From Falsiroseomonas frigidaquae (GTDB lineage: Bacteria; Pseudomonadota; Alphaproteobacteria; Acetobacterales; Acetobacteraceae), in assembly GCF_012163145.1 (NCBI RefSeq), contig NZ_JAAVTX010000006.1:372001-436000 (forward strand): DNA of 64,000 nucleotides. Direction: 5' to 3'. Positions 28,154 to 35,650 of this stretch are shown here, one piece after another. The stretch's first letter is position 1. Each line of letters opens with the position of its first letter. A program made the position numbers and the translations under genes. Below the pieces are notes generated by a model. The model saw nothing but the letters and a program-made list of their open reading frames with translations. It was not told the DNA's origin and did no database searches.

Positions 28154-28942
28154 TCATGCGTGCACCCGGCCGCCCATATAGGCTTCCTGCACCCGCGCAT
28201 CGGCGGCGACATCCGCAAAACTGCCCTCCACCAGGCGGCGCCCCTCCGCCATGACGATGACCGGGTCGCAGAGCGAGGCGACGAAATCCATGTGGTGCTC
28301 GACGATCAGCACGGTCAGCCCCTCATCCCGCAGCGTGCCGATATGGGTCGCGATCTCGGCGGCCAGGCTGGGGTTCACGCCGGCCACGGGTTCATCCAGC
28401 AGCAGCAGGCGCGGCTCGGCCATCAGGGCGCGGCCGATCTCCATCAGCTTCTTCTGGCCACCCGAAAGTGCTGCCGCCTGGTTGTCCAGCACCGCGGTCA
28501 GGTTCAGCCGTGCCGCGACGGCCTTGGCGCGTTCGCGCAGCGCTTCCTCCCGCGCCCGCATCGCGGCCGGTCGCAGGATGGCGGCGGCGACGCCTTCGCC
28601 CGGCTGGGCCGGGCCATAGAGCAACAGGTTCTCCAGCACCGTCAGGCGGGGAATGCCGCGCGCGATCTGGAAGCTGCGCACCAGGCCGGCACCGGTGATG
28701 CGGTCCGGCCGCAGCCCGGTGATGTCCTTTCCGTCGAACAGCACCTGCCCCGCATCCGGCGGGATGACGCCGGAGATGCACTGGAAGGCGGTGGATTTGC
28801 CGGCGCCGTTTGGGCCGATCAGCCCGGTGACCGTGCCGGGGCGCACCTCCAGCTCCAGCCCATCGAGCGCCACCACGCCGCCGAAGCGGCGGGACAGGCC
28901 GTGGACCTGCAACAGGGGCATCGTTGGGGAGGCGTTCGTCAT
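28154..28942 (-). CDS. livG: ABC transporter ATP-binding protein LivG
   Basis: A 262-residue ATPase, the first gene of the liv-type operon. Motifs are GPNGAGKSTAFQCISG, the LivG-specific VRSFQIARGIPRLTVLENLL, signature LSGGQKKLMEIGRALM, LLLLDEPVAGVNP and the EHHMDFV switch. The ATG at 28942 is preceded in frame by a GTG at 28945; MPLLQVHGL at 28921 is another possible start. The promoter must lie in the 50 bases before it or include transcription from the small gene at 29209, which runs the same way. Confidence 0.9.
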   Translation of the reverse strand: MTNASPTMPLLQVHGLSRRFGGVVALDGLELEVRPGTVTGLIGPNGAGKSTAFQCISGVIPPDAGQVLFDGKDITGLRPDRITGAGLVRSFQIARGIPRLTVLENLLLYGPAQPGEGVAAAILRPAAMRAREEALRERAKAVAARLNLTAVLDNQAAALSGGQKKLMEIGRALMAEPRLLLLDEPVAGVNPSLAAEIATHIGTLRDEGLTVLIVEHHMDFVASLCDPVIVMAEGRRLVEGSFADVAADARVQEAYMGGRVHA

Positions 28943-28996
28943 CACGCGAACGCTACACGTGCCCCCGCCGTGCCGGAAGCCCGTTAAGAAAGCCGG

Positions 28997-29209
28997 TCAG
29001 ACGGTGGCGCGGGCGCGCTTCTCGGGCCGGTAGGCGGGCCGGGGCGGCAGGGAAGATGGCGCTGGGCTACGCGCCTGTTGCGCCTGCGCCCGCCGCTGAT
29101 CCTCGGCTTCCTCCCGCATGCGTGCCATCAGCGCCAGCTCCGCCGGCGCCGCCTCCCGCAACAGGCCCGAGGCGAGCATCCGCTCACGACGGAAAGCCTG
29201 GTCGTCCAT
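28997..29209 (-). CDS. small hypothetical protein, 70 residues
   Basis: A 70-residue charged protein with an excellent ribosome site: AGGAGG stands six bases before the ATG at 29209. Residues 1-45 are predicted helical and rich in Arg, Glu and Ala (FRRERMLASGLLREAAPAELALMARMREEAEDQRRAQAQQ). The tail is Pro/Arg-rich. There is no membrane segment, Cys or known motif. An ORF start 105 bases further upstream is unsupported. It sits alone, 54 bases ahead of livG. The function is unknown. Confidence 0.65.
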   Translation of the reverse strand: MDDQAFRRERMLASGLLREAAPAELALMARMREEAEDQRRAQAQQARSPAPSSLPPRPAYRPEKRARATV

Positions 29210-29345
29210 AGAAACCTCCTGAACCCCGGATGGGACTCGGCTGCCCATCCTGGGCCGTTCCCTAGCTGGCGATGGCGTCAGCCATCGGGCAGGGCAATGA
29301 CGAGGAGGTGACACTTTTTCACTTAAAGAGTGCTGAAGGCCAGAC

Positions 29346-29960
29346 TTATTCCACCCAGCCGTGTGGTTTCCCGGCCAGCCAGCTGCGGCCGGCAGCGTAG
29401 AGCGCCTGCACCTTCTCGCCCTTCAGCCCGGGCATGTCGGTCTTCACCTCATAGCCGATGCCGGTCTGCAGATAGGCCAGGTGGCGGTAACCCTCGGGGA
29501 AGCGGGCCAGCAGCGCCGGGTCTAGTTGCAGCTTTGCCGCGGGGTCCACCGGGTCCATGCGGTCCTTTTCATAGATCGGCTGGCGCAGGACGATGCCCCA
29601 TCTGCCGTCACGCTCCTCGATGAAGTCGTGGAAACGGCCGGTGCAGACCACGTCCACCAGCACGCCATGCACCTCCGCCCTCTGGCTGATCGTCATCTTC
29701 GTCTGCGCGATGGCGCGGTGGCCGGCGAGGTCAACCGAACAGCCGCCGAGGAAATGCAGGATGGAGACGCCGCGCGCCCAGCCGGCCTGCGATGCGGCGA
29801 TGAAGTCCGCCGCCGAGGCCTGGCACCAGGTGGCCATCATCCGCCCGTCATCGTGCCAGCAGGTGGCGAAGCGGTCCCAATCCCCCGCATCGCGCCACAC
29901 CGCCCAGTTCTGCACCAGCTCGGCGACCTGGAGGCGGCGGAGGATGTCGGATTCGGCCAT
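29346..29960 (-). CDS. nuclear transport factor 2-like (SnoaL-like) protein
   Basis: A 204-residue cytoplasmic protein of the SnoaL-like/NTF2-fold group. The first helix and strand, ILRRLQVAELVQNWAVWRDAGDWDRFATCWHDDGRMMATW, match the SnoaL_4 pattern. Later strands include VSILHFLGGCSVDLAGHRAIAQTKM and VDVVCTGRFHDFIEERDGRWGIVLRQPIYEKDRM. Members are hydratases, isomerases, dehydrase subunits or non-enzymatic. It is divergent from the Bug gene at 30076 across a 115-base promoter region. The start at 29960 gives the conserved N-terminus. Confidence 0.75.
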   Translation of the reverse strand: MAESDILRRLQVAELVQNWAVWRDAGDWDRFATCWHDDGRMMATWCQASAADFIAASQAGWARGVSILHFLGGCSVDLAGHRAIAQTKMTISQRAEVHGVLVDVVCTGRFHDFIEERDGRWGIVLRQPIYEKDRMDPVDPAAKLQLDPALLARFPEGYRHLAYLQTGIGYEVKTDMPGLKGEKVQALYAAGRSWLAGKPHGWVE

Positions 29961-29991
29961 GGCGGGTTCCTCGTTGGGGTCGGCAAAAGGC

Positions 29992-30019
29992 TTGACGGGT
30001 GGCGACGCTGCCGTAATGG
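29992..30019 (+). promoter_or_regulatory. candidate sigma-70 promoter for the Bug/nitroreductase operon
   Basis: TTGACG (29992-29997) and TAATGG (30014-30019) are 16 bases apart, 56 bases before the Bug start codon. Just downstream, CGATTGCA occurs twice as a direct repeat at 30033-30040 and 30048-30055 (15-base period), a possible regulator site. Confidence 0.45.
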
Positions 30020-30075
30020 GAAGCGCAACAAACGATTGCATCGACCTCGATTGCAACAGCCCGGGGAGAATGTCC

Positions 30076-31065
30076 ATGAGTCGGGAAATCGGCCGCCGCG
30101 CCGCCCTTGCCCTGCCGGCGCTGCTGCTGCCGCTGGCGGCCCGCGCCCCCCAGGCCTTGGCCCAGGCCCCCTGGCCCGACCGGCCGGTGCGCTTCATCCA
30201 GGGCTTCGGGGCCGGTGGCACCACGGATATCGTGGCCCGCCTGCTGGCACCCGCCATGTCCGCCGCCTGGGGCCAGCCGGTGGTGGTGGAGAACCGCCCG
30301 GGCGCCGGCGGCACGCTGGCCGCCAATACGCTGGCCCGCGCCAATGACGGCCACACGCTGATGCTGCTGAACAACGGCTTCGCCGTTTCCGCCGCGCTGT
30401 ACCGCACCCTGCCCTACGACCCGCGCGCGGATATCGACCCGGTGGCGATGGTCGCCTCCACCGGCCTGGTGATCCTGGCCGGGCCGAACGGTCCGAAGGA
30501 CATGGCGGAGCTGGTGGCGCAGGCCAAGGCGCGGCCGGATACGATCAACTTCGCCACCGTCGGCGTCGGCAGCACGCAGCATTTCGTGGCCGAGGCGGTG
30601 CAGAGCGCGGGCGGCTTCCGCATGACCCATGTGCCCTATCGCGGCACGCCCGCCGCCATCATCGCGCTGCGGAACGGAGAGGTGCAGGTGGTGGCGGAAA
30701 CCGCCTCCGCCGTGCTCGGCCAGATCCGGGGTGGCGAGGTGCGGGCGCTGGCCATCACCTCCGGCCAGCGCTCGCCGCTGCTGCCGGAAGTGCCGACGGT
30801 GGCGGAGGCTCTGGGCGTCACGGGCTTCGACATCGTCACCTGGTACGCCATCGGCACGCCCGCCAATGCGCCGGCCGCGGTTGTGCGCCGCATCACGGAC
30901 GTGGCACAGGCGATGCACGGCAATGCGGAGTTGCAGGCGCGGCTGGGTTCGCTGGGCCTGACGCCGCGCGCCCCCGGCACCCCCGCCGAGACGCGCGCCA
31001 CCGTGCATGCCGAGATGGCGCGCTGGGCCGAGGTGGTCCAGCGCACCAACATGGAACGACAGTGA
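30076..31065 (+). CDS. Bug family (TctC) periplasmic substrate-binding protein
   Basis: A 329-residue periplasmic receptor. The leader REIGRRAALALPALLLPLAARAPQALA has a twin-arginine-like RR. Signatures are WPDRPVRFIQGFGAGGTTDIVAR, VENRPGAGGTLAAN, NFATVGVGSTQH and HVPYRGTPAA. GGGGAG lies about seven bases before the ATG at 30076; another ATG at 30070 is too close to it. It is followed 16 bases later by a nitroreductase gene, suggesting that the imported compound may be nitro-aromatic or redox-active, which is only a contextual idea. Confidence 0.9.
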   Translation: MSREIGRRAALALPALLLPLAARAPQALAQAPWPDRPVRFIQGFGAGGTTDIVARLLAPAMSAAWGQPVVVENRPGAGGTLAANTLARANDGHTLMLLNNGFAVSAALYRTLPYDPRADIDPVAMVASTGLVILAGPNGPKDMAELVAQAKARPDTINFATVGVGSTQHFVAEAVQSAGGFRMTHVPYRGTPAAIIALRNGEVQVVAETASAVLGQIRGGEVRALAITSGQRSPLLPEVPTVAEALGVTGFDIVTWYAIGTPANAPAAVVRRITDVAQAMHGNAELQARLGSLGLTPRAPGTPAETRATVHAEMARWAEVVQRTNMERQ

Positions 31066-31081
31066 CAAGGATCTTCGCCGA

Positions 31082-31684
31082 GTGACCGATCGCACCGCCC
31101 CCGTTGCCCACAAGATCAACGCCCTGATGCAGGCCCGCTGGAGCCCGCGCGCCTTCACCGGCGCGCCGGTGACCGCGGCCCAGGAAGCCACGCTGCTGGA
31201 GGCCGCGCGCTGGGCGGCTTCCTGCTTCAACGAGCAGCCCTGGGTGTTCATCACCGCCCGCAAGGCGGATGAGCCGGAGGCCTTCGCCAAGCTGGTCTCG
31301 GTGCTCAGCGTCAACAACCAGTCCTGGGCGCCGCAGGCCGGGCTGCTGATGATCGGCTTCCACCGCACCACCTTCGCCGCCAATGGCGCGGCGAATGCGG
31401 TGGCGATGTACGACCTCGGCCAGGCGGTGGCGCAGATGGCGTTGCAGGCGGTGGAGCTCGGCCTCGGCAGCCACCAGATGCGCGGCTTCGACCTGGAGCG
31501 GGCGCGGAGCGAGCTTGGCGTGCCGGAGAGGCATGAACCCGTGGTGGCGATCGCCTTCGGCACGGTCGGCGCGCCGTCCCTGCTGCCGGAGAAGCTGGCG
31601 GAGCGGGAAGTGGCGCCGCGGGTACGCAAGCCGATCTCCGACTTCGCGCATCTCGGGCAGTACGGGGTGCCCGTGAAGCTCTGA
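31082..31684 (+). CDS. nitroreductase family protein
   Basis: A 200-residue FMN-dependent oxidoreductase of the nitroreductase fold. Flavin-contact features are LMQARWSPRAFTGAPV at the start, ARWAASCFNEQPWVFITA, and MALQAVELGLGSHQMRGFD in the second half. It would reduce nitro groups, quinones or related acceptors with NAD(P)H in the cytoplasm. The GTG at 31082 opens the conserved N-terminus, with AAGGA about ten bases before. It is probably co-transcribed with the Bug gene upstream and ends at a strong hairpin (31693-31716). Confidence 0.85.
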   Translation: MTDRTAPVAHKINALMQARWSPRAFTGAPVTAAQEATLLEAARWAASCFNEQPWVFITARKADEPEAFAKLVSVLSVNNQSWAPQAGLLMIGFHRTTFAANGAANAVAMYDLGQAVAQMALQAVELGLGSHQMRGFDLERARSELGVPERHEPVVAIAFGTVGAPSLLPEKLAEREVAPRVRKPISDFAHLGQYGVPVKL

Positions 31685-31692
31685 GTTCTCTT

Positions 31693-31716
31693 CCTCCCCC
31701 GCTCTGGCGGGGGAGG
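31693..31716. terminator. hairpin after nitroreductase gene
   Basis: CCTCCCCCGC (31693-31702) pairs perfectly with GCGGGGGAGG (31707-31716) around TCTG, nine bases after the stop codon. The following GTCGGGGTGGGGGC run resembles a dispersed extragenic palindrome rather than a textbook terminator, because no T run follows. Confidence 0.6.
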
Positions 31717-32043
31717 GTCGGGGTGGGGGCCCTCGTCGCCCCCCCCAACCAGCAACCGCATCTCCCTACCCACCGCGCGACGCAGTCGCCGCGATCCTGC
31801 AGGCCGAGCAAGGCCGGCTCCTACAGCGCATCCTCCCCGCCCGCACCAAGCCGGTCGGGCTCAGGCCCCGGGGGCCCTCGCACGCCCCTCCCCTTCTTCC
31901 GCACCCCCGCGCCGAGGCCAGCCCAGCAACGGGGAGCCGCCATCCCGAACACCACTTGGATACAAGACGATTGACGGCGATGCCGAACGGGGAAAGACTG
32001 ACGCAACACGATGCCGTGGGGGCATCGCAACGGAGCGTCCTTC
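31717..32043. other. 327-base non-coding stretch
   Basis: No supported gene. It is C-rich, with a run of eight C at about 31739-31746. Close to the LysR gene it has CTTG-GATA-CAAG (31955-31966), an imperfect candidate for a LysR operator. An in-frame ATG at 32011 would extend the LysR protein by 11 unconserved residues. Confidence 0.5.
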
Positions 32044-32940
32044 ATGCTGCCACCCGGCCTGCGCTGCTTCCTCGCCGTCGCCCAGGCCGGCTCGATGCGG
32101 GAAGCCGCGCAGCGGCTGCGCCTGGCACAATCGGCCATCAGCCGTCGCATCCAGCAGCTTGAGGAAGACCTCGGCGTGCAGCTGCTGGAACGCGGCGCCC
32201 GCGGCGTGGCGCTGACCCCGGCCGGGGAGATCCTGCTGCATCACGGGCGGGAAGCGACGCATCTGACGGAGCGGCTGCGCGCCGACCTCGATGCGTTGCG
32301 CGGCGTGCGGCGCGGCCATGTGGTGCTGCGGCTGGTGGAAAGCTTCGCCGCCTGCGGCCTGGCCAGCGCCCTGGCCAGCTTCCGCACCGCCTACCCCGCC
32401 GTCACGCTGGATATCGCCGTGGTCGGGTCCGCCGCGATCCTGGCGGGGCTGCATGAACGCACCTGCCATCTCGGCATCGCCTTCAACCCGCCGGCCGACC
32501 CGGAGGTGGAGGTGCTGGCCTCCGCGGCGGAACCGCTGGCGGTGATGCTCGCCCCGCACCACAAGCTGGCCGGCGCGGCGACGCTGACTCTGGCGGAGCT
32601 GGCCGGCATGCCGCTGGTCGCACCCTCGCATCTCGGCAGTTCGCGGGCGCTGTTCGACACCGCCTGCCGCGCCGCGCGGGTGCCGATCCGCCCGGTGCTG
32701 GAGACCAATTCGGCGCATGTCGCGGCCGGCTTCGTGGCCGATGGCAAGGGCGTCGCGGTGATGGTGCCGCGCGTGCTGGCGCTGCATCTGGAGCAGGGCA
32801 AGGTGAAGGCGGTTCCCCTGGCCGACCCGCTGCTGAATGGCAGCCGCATCGCCCTGCTCGCCCGTCGCGGCCGCCGCCTGCCCGCCGCGGCGGAGGCTCT
32901 CTCGGCCAGCCTGGCGCGGGTGCTGGAACAGGCGGCCTGA
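32044..32940 (+). CDS. LysR family transcriptional regulator
   Basis: A 298-residue regulator. The N-terminal winged helix-turn-helix covers residues 1-62 (LRCFLAVAQAGSMREAAQRLRLAQSAISRRIQQLEEDLG). The effector-binding domain starts near residue 90 with RGHVVLRLVESFAA and is a type 2 periplasmic binding fold. The ATG at 32044 follows GGAGCG. No divergent target is adjacent: the upstream nitroreductase runs in the same direction, and the downstream gene encodes a DksA-like protein. Its regulon is therefore unclear. Confidence 0.88.
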   Translation: MLPPGLRCFLAVAQAGSMREAAQRLRLAQSAISRRIQQLEEDLGVQLLERGARGVALTPAGEILLHHGREATHLTERLRADLDALRGVRRGHVVLRLVESFAACGLASALASFRTAYPAVTLDIAVVGSAAILAGLHERTCHLGIAFNPPADPEVEVLASAAEPLAVMLAPHHKLAGAATLTLAELAGMPLVAPSHLGSSRALFDTACRAARVPIRPVLETNSAHVAAGFVADGKGVAVMVPRVLALHLEQGKVKAVPLADPLLNGSRIALLARRGRRLPAAAEALSASLARVLEQAA

Positions 32941-32946
32941 ACGCGG

Positions 32947-32962
32947 CGCGGGCTGTCCCGCG
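32947..32962 (+). terminator. short hairpin after LysR gene
   Basis: CGCGGG-CTGT-CCCGCG forms a perfect 6-bp stem seven bases after the stop. A short CCAAAACC tract follows but no T run, so termination strength is doubtful. Confidence 0.4.
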
Positions 32963-33018
32963 GCCCTTCCAAAACCGCCTCATCCTGCCCAGGTGAAGGG
33001 ACAAGGACGGAGGGGATC

Positions 33019-33285
33019 ATGGCAAGCGGCTGGGCGCCGGATGGCGCGGTGCAGGATCAGATCGACGACACGGTGCGGGACGGCATTTTGCGCGCCCGCG
33101 CCCGGATGACCAGCGCGGGCCCGGGCGAGATCCATTGCGTGGAATGCGGAGAGGCGATTCCGGAGGCCCGCCGCGCCGCCCTGCCGGGCGTAAGCACCTG
33201 CGTTGCCTGCCAATCCGCCCGAGACAAGCGCCCCGCCGCCTTCGGCATCAATCGCCGCGGCAGCAAGGACAGCCAGCTCAAATAG
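33019..33285 (+). CDS. DksA/TraR family C4 zinc-finger protein
   Basis: An 88-residue protein with the C4 zinc ribbon IHCVECGEAIPEARRAALPGVSTCVACQSARD, the TraR/YbiI type of DksA relatives. A short N-terminal helix replaces the long DksA coiled coil. Small members can bind the RNA polymerase secondary channel; here it is only a family inference. The start at 33019 has GGAGGGG about four to nine bases upstream. Its TAG at 33283-33285 overlaps the 3' end of the convergent glpD gene by 8 bases. Confidence 0.85.
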   Translation: MASGWAPDGAVQDQIDDTVRDGILRARARMTSAGPGEIHCVECGEAIPEARRAALPGVSTCVACQSARDKRPAAFGINRRGSKDSQLK

Positions 33286-34750
33286 CTTTCCCGAACGCCT
33301 CCCGCTGGGCCGGCGTCATGTGCAGGCCGAGGCGGGAGCGGCGCCAGAGGATGTCCTCGGCGGTGCGGGCCCATTCCTCGCGCTGCAGCCAATCGACCTC
33401 GCGCTGCGTAAGGCCGGCGCCGTGATCCTGGCCCAGATCCGCCATTGAGGCAGCCTCGCCCAACAGCGCCGGCACCTCGCTGCCATAGGCGCGCACCAGC
33501 CGGGCGCGTAGCGGCGCCGGCAGCCAGGGGTAGCGGGTGGCGATCTCGGCCTCGTAGCCGGCGAGGTCCCGGCCACCGAATTCGCCGCCGGGCAGCGTCG
33601 CGCCGGCTGTCCAGGCCGGCGCCTCCCGCCCCAGGGCGTGGCCGATCTTCTCCACCGCTTCCTCCGCCAGCCGGCGATAGGTGGTGATCTTGCCGCCATA
33701 GATGCTTAGCAGCGGCGCGCCAGCCTCATCCAGCTTCAGCACATAATCCCGCGTGATGGCGGAGGGATCGTCCGTGCCGTCGTCATACAGCGGCCGCACG
33801 CCGGAATAGGACCAGACGACCTGATCCGGCGTCACCGGCCGCCTGAACTGGCGGCTGACGGCGGCGCAGAGATATTCGGCCTCCTCCGGCGTGCAATGGG
33901 CGGTGGCGGCGTCGCCCTCATGCGGCACGTCGGTGGTGCCGACCAGGGAGAAGCGGCCCTGGTAGGGAATGACGAAGACCACGCGGCGGTCGTCATTCTG
34001 CAGGATATAGGCCTGCTCGCCCTCATACAGCGCCGGCAGCACGATGTGGCTGCCGCGGATCAGGCGGACGTTTCCCGCACGCGCCGCATGGGTCTGGTCC
34101 TGCGCCGCCATCACCCAGGGGCCGGCGGCATTGACCAGCGCCTTGCAGCGCAGGGTTTCCTCCGTCCCATTCTCGGCGCGCAGCCGCACCGTCCAGCCTT
34201 CCGCCTCGCGCGCGGCGTCCACGAAGCTGGTCCGGGTGCGGATGCTTGCGCCGCGGCGGGCGGCGTCCTTGGCGTTCAGCACCACCAGGCGCGAATCCTC
34301 GACCCAGCAGTCCGAATAGGCAAAGCCGTTGGCTATGGCCGGCGAGAGCGGCGCGCCGAAGGGGTGCTTCCGGAAATCCACGCTCTCCGCCCCCGGCAGG
34401 CTGACCCGCCGTGCCAAGTGGTCATAGAGAAAAAGCCCGGCGCGGATCAGCCAGCGCGGCCGCATCTCGGCCCGGTGCGGCAGCACGAAGCGCATCGGCC
34501 AGACGATGTGCGGCGCGATCCGCAGCAGCACCTCGCGCTCGGCCAGCGCCTCCCTCACCAGGCGGAACTCGTAATGCTCCAGGTAGCGCAGCCCGCCATG
34601 CACCAGCTTGGAGGAGTTGGAGGAGGTGCCGCCCGCCAGGTCGCCACGCTCCACCAGGCAGGTGGAAAGGCCACGCCCCACCGCGTCCCGCGCGATGCCG
34701 GCGCCGTTGATACCGCCGCCGATCACCAGCAGGTCGAATGCGTTCATCAT
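33278..34750 (-). CDS. glpD: glycerol-3-phosphate dehydrogenase
   Basis: A 490-residue FAD-dependent, respiratory-chain-linked enzyme that oxidises glycerol-3-phosphate to dihydroxyacetone phosphate at the inner membrane. The FAD-binding start is LLVIGGGINGAGIARDAVGRGL. Family motifs are RGDLAGGTSSNSSKLVHGGLRYLE, YSDCWVEDSRLVVLNA, NAAGPWV, GTTDVPHEGD, SIYGGKITTYR, and a C-terminal DUF-like cap with LGLHMTPAQ. It is downstream of and co-oriented with a GntR regulator (48-base gap), and no glpK or glpF is in the window. ATGs at 34750 and 34747 are both possible starts. Confidence 0.92.
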   Translation of the reverse strand: MMNAFDLLVIGGGINGAGIARDAVGRGLSTCLVERGDLAGGTSSNSSKLVHGGLRYLEHYEFRLVREALAEREVLLRIAPHIVWPMRFVLPHRAEMRPRWLIRAGLFLYDHLARRVSLPGAESVDFRKHPFGAPLSPAIANGFAYSDCWVEDSRLVVLNAKDAARRGASIRTRTSFVDAAREAEGWTVRLRAENGTEETLRCKALVNAAGPWVMAAQDQTHAARAGNVRLIRGSHIVLPALYEGEQAYILQNDDRRVVFVIPYQGRFSLVGTTDVPHEGDAATAHCTPEEAEYLCAAVSRQFRRPVTPDQVVWSYSGVRPLYDDGTDDPSAITRDYVLKLDEAGAPLLSIYGGKITTYRRLAEEAVEKIGHALGREAPAWTAGATLPGGEFGGRDLAGYEAEIATRYPWLPAPLRARLVRAYGSEVPALLGEAASMADLGQDHGAGLTQREVDWLQREEWARTAEDILWRRSRLGLHMTPAQREAFGKAI

Positions 34751-34798
34751 GTCGCTGTCATGTAAGCCGGCAGGGCGGCTGGCAAGGGCCGCGGCGGT

Positions 34799-35548
34799 TC
34801 ACTGGGTATCTGATCCCGAACGGCGCAGCACGGCTTCGAAGGAGACGCTGTCGGCGCGGTAGTGGCCGATCGAGAAATAGGCGATCTCGCCATCCGCGCG
34901 CTTCACCACGCGCCGCATATGCCCGACCGGCACCCCCACCGGCAGGCCGAGCGCCTCCGCCGTCACGATGTCGGCGGCGGCGATGGAAAAGCTCTGGCGC
35001 AGTTCCGGCAGTTCGGCGCCGGCCACTTCCTCCAGCAGCGCCAGCACCATCTCCCGGTCGAAGCGCGCCGGGGCCAGGTCGTAGTAGCGGCGCGCGACAT
35101 GGATGCGGGAATGCGCGTAGGGGCGGCCGGACGGGTCGCTGTGGACGCGCTCCATGTAGCGGTAGGCGGCAGCGGCGTGCCCCTCGCCCGGTCGCAGCTT
35201 CTGCTGCAGCGCGGTGGCATCCCAGGCGACCAGGATGCGGGCGGTGTTGCCGCGGATGCTGGCAGCAAGCTGCGGCCAGCCGGCATCGAGCGCGAGCTGC
35301 GGCGCGGGCGGCGGTGCCTGCGTGACGAAGGTGCCGCTGCCCTGGCGGGCACGCACCAGCCCTTCCTCCGTCAGCAGGCCCAGCGCCTGGCGCACCGTGA
35401 CGGGCGCCACCGCATAGCTGCCGGCCAGGCTGGCGATGGTGGGCAGGCGGGCGCCGGGGCCAAGGCGGCCGCTGGTGATCTCGCCGCGCAGCACCGCCGC
35501 GATGCGGTGATACAGCGGCCGCGAATCGGTCGGGGACGCACGTTCCAT
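34799..35548 (-). CDS. GntR family regulator, HutC/UTRA subfamily
   Basis: A 249-residue repressor. The N-terminal winged helix is LYHRIAAVLRGEITSGRLGPGARLPTIASLAGSYAVAPVTVRQALGLLTEEGLV (residues 12-65). A UTRA effector-binding domain follows, with VPVGHMRRVVKRADGEIAYFSIGHYRADSVSFE at the end. It is divergent from the DUF3604-Bug gene pair, and a perfect 20-bp palindrome with TGGT/ACCA half-sites lies in the shared promoter. This predicts control of that operon and of its own gene, possibly including glpD downstream. Effectors of this subfamily are usually small sugars, acids or phosphates. Confidence 0.88.
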   Translation of the reverse strand: MERASPTDSRPLYHRIAAVLRGEITSGRLGPGARLPTIASLAGSYAVAPVTVRQALGLLTEEGLVRARQGSGTFVTQAPPPAPQLALDAGWPQLAASIRGNTARILVAWDATALQQKLRPGEGHAAAAYRYMERVHSDPSGRPYAHSRIHVARRYYDLAPARFDREMVLALLEEVAGAELPELRQSFSIAAADIVTAEALGLPVGVPVGHMRRVVKRADGEIAYFSIGHYRADSVSFEAVLRRSGSDTQ

Positions 35549-35592
35549 CGGCCGCAGCCTACACGCCGGGTGCCGCTCGCGGTCCGAAAGAT

Positions 35593-35612
35593 TCTGCTGG
35601 TCAACCAGCAGA
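35593..35612. promoter_or_regulatory. perfect 20-bp palindrome, candidate GntR operator
   Basis: TCTGCTGGTCAACCAGCAGA has 9-bp perfect arms and a CA centre. The core TGGT-CA-ACCA resembles sites of HutC-type GntR repressors such as YvoA and DasR (TGGTCTAGACCA). It lies 45 bases before the gntR start and 38 bases before the DUF3604 start. Confidence 0.7.
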
Positions 35613-35650
35613 CTTCGCGCTGTAGTCGTTGCGCCTGCCGGAGAAGCCGC

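Noticed and set aside
29311-29331. AT-rich imperfect inverted repeat after the NTF2-like gene
   Set aside because: The stem has a mismatch and the position fits neither a clear terminator nor a promoter.
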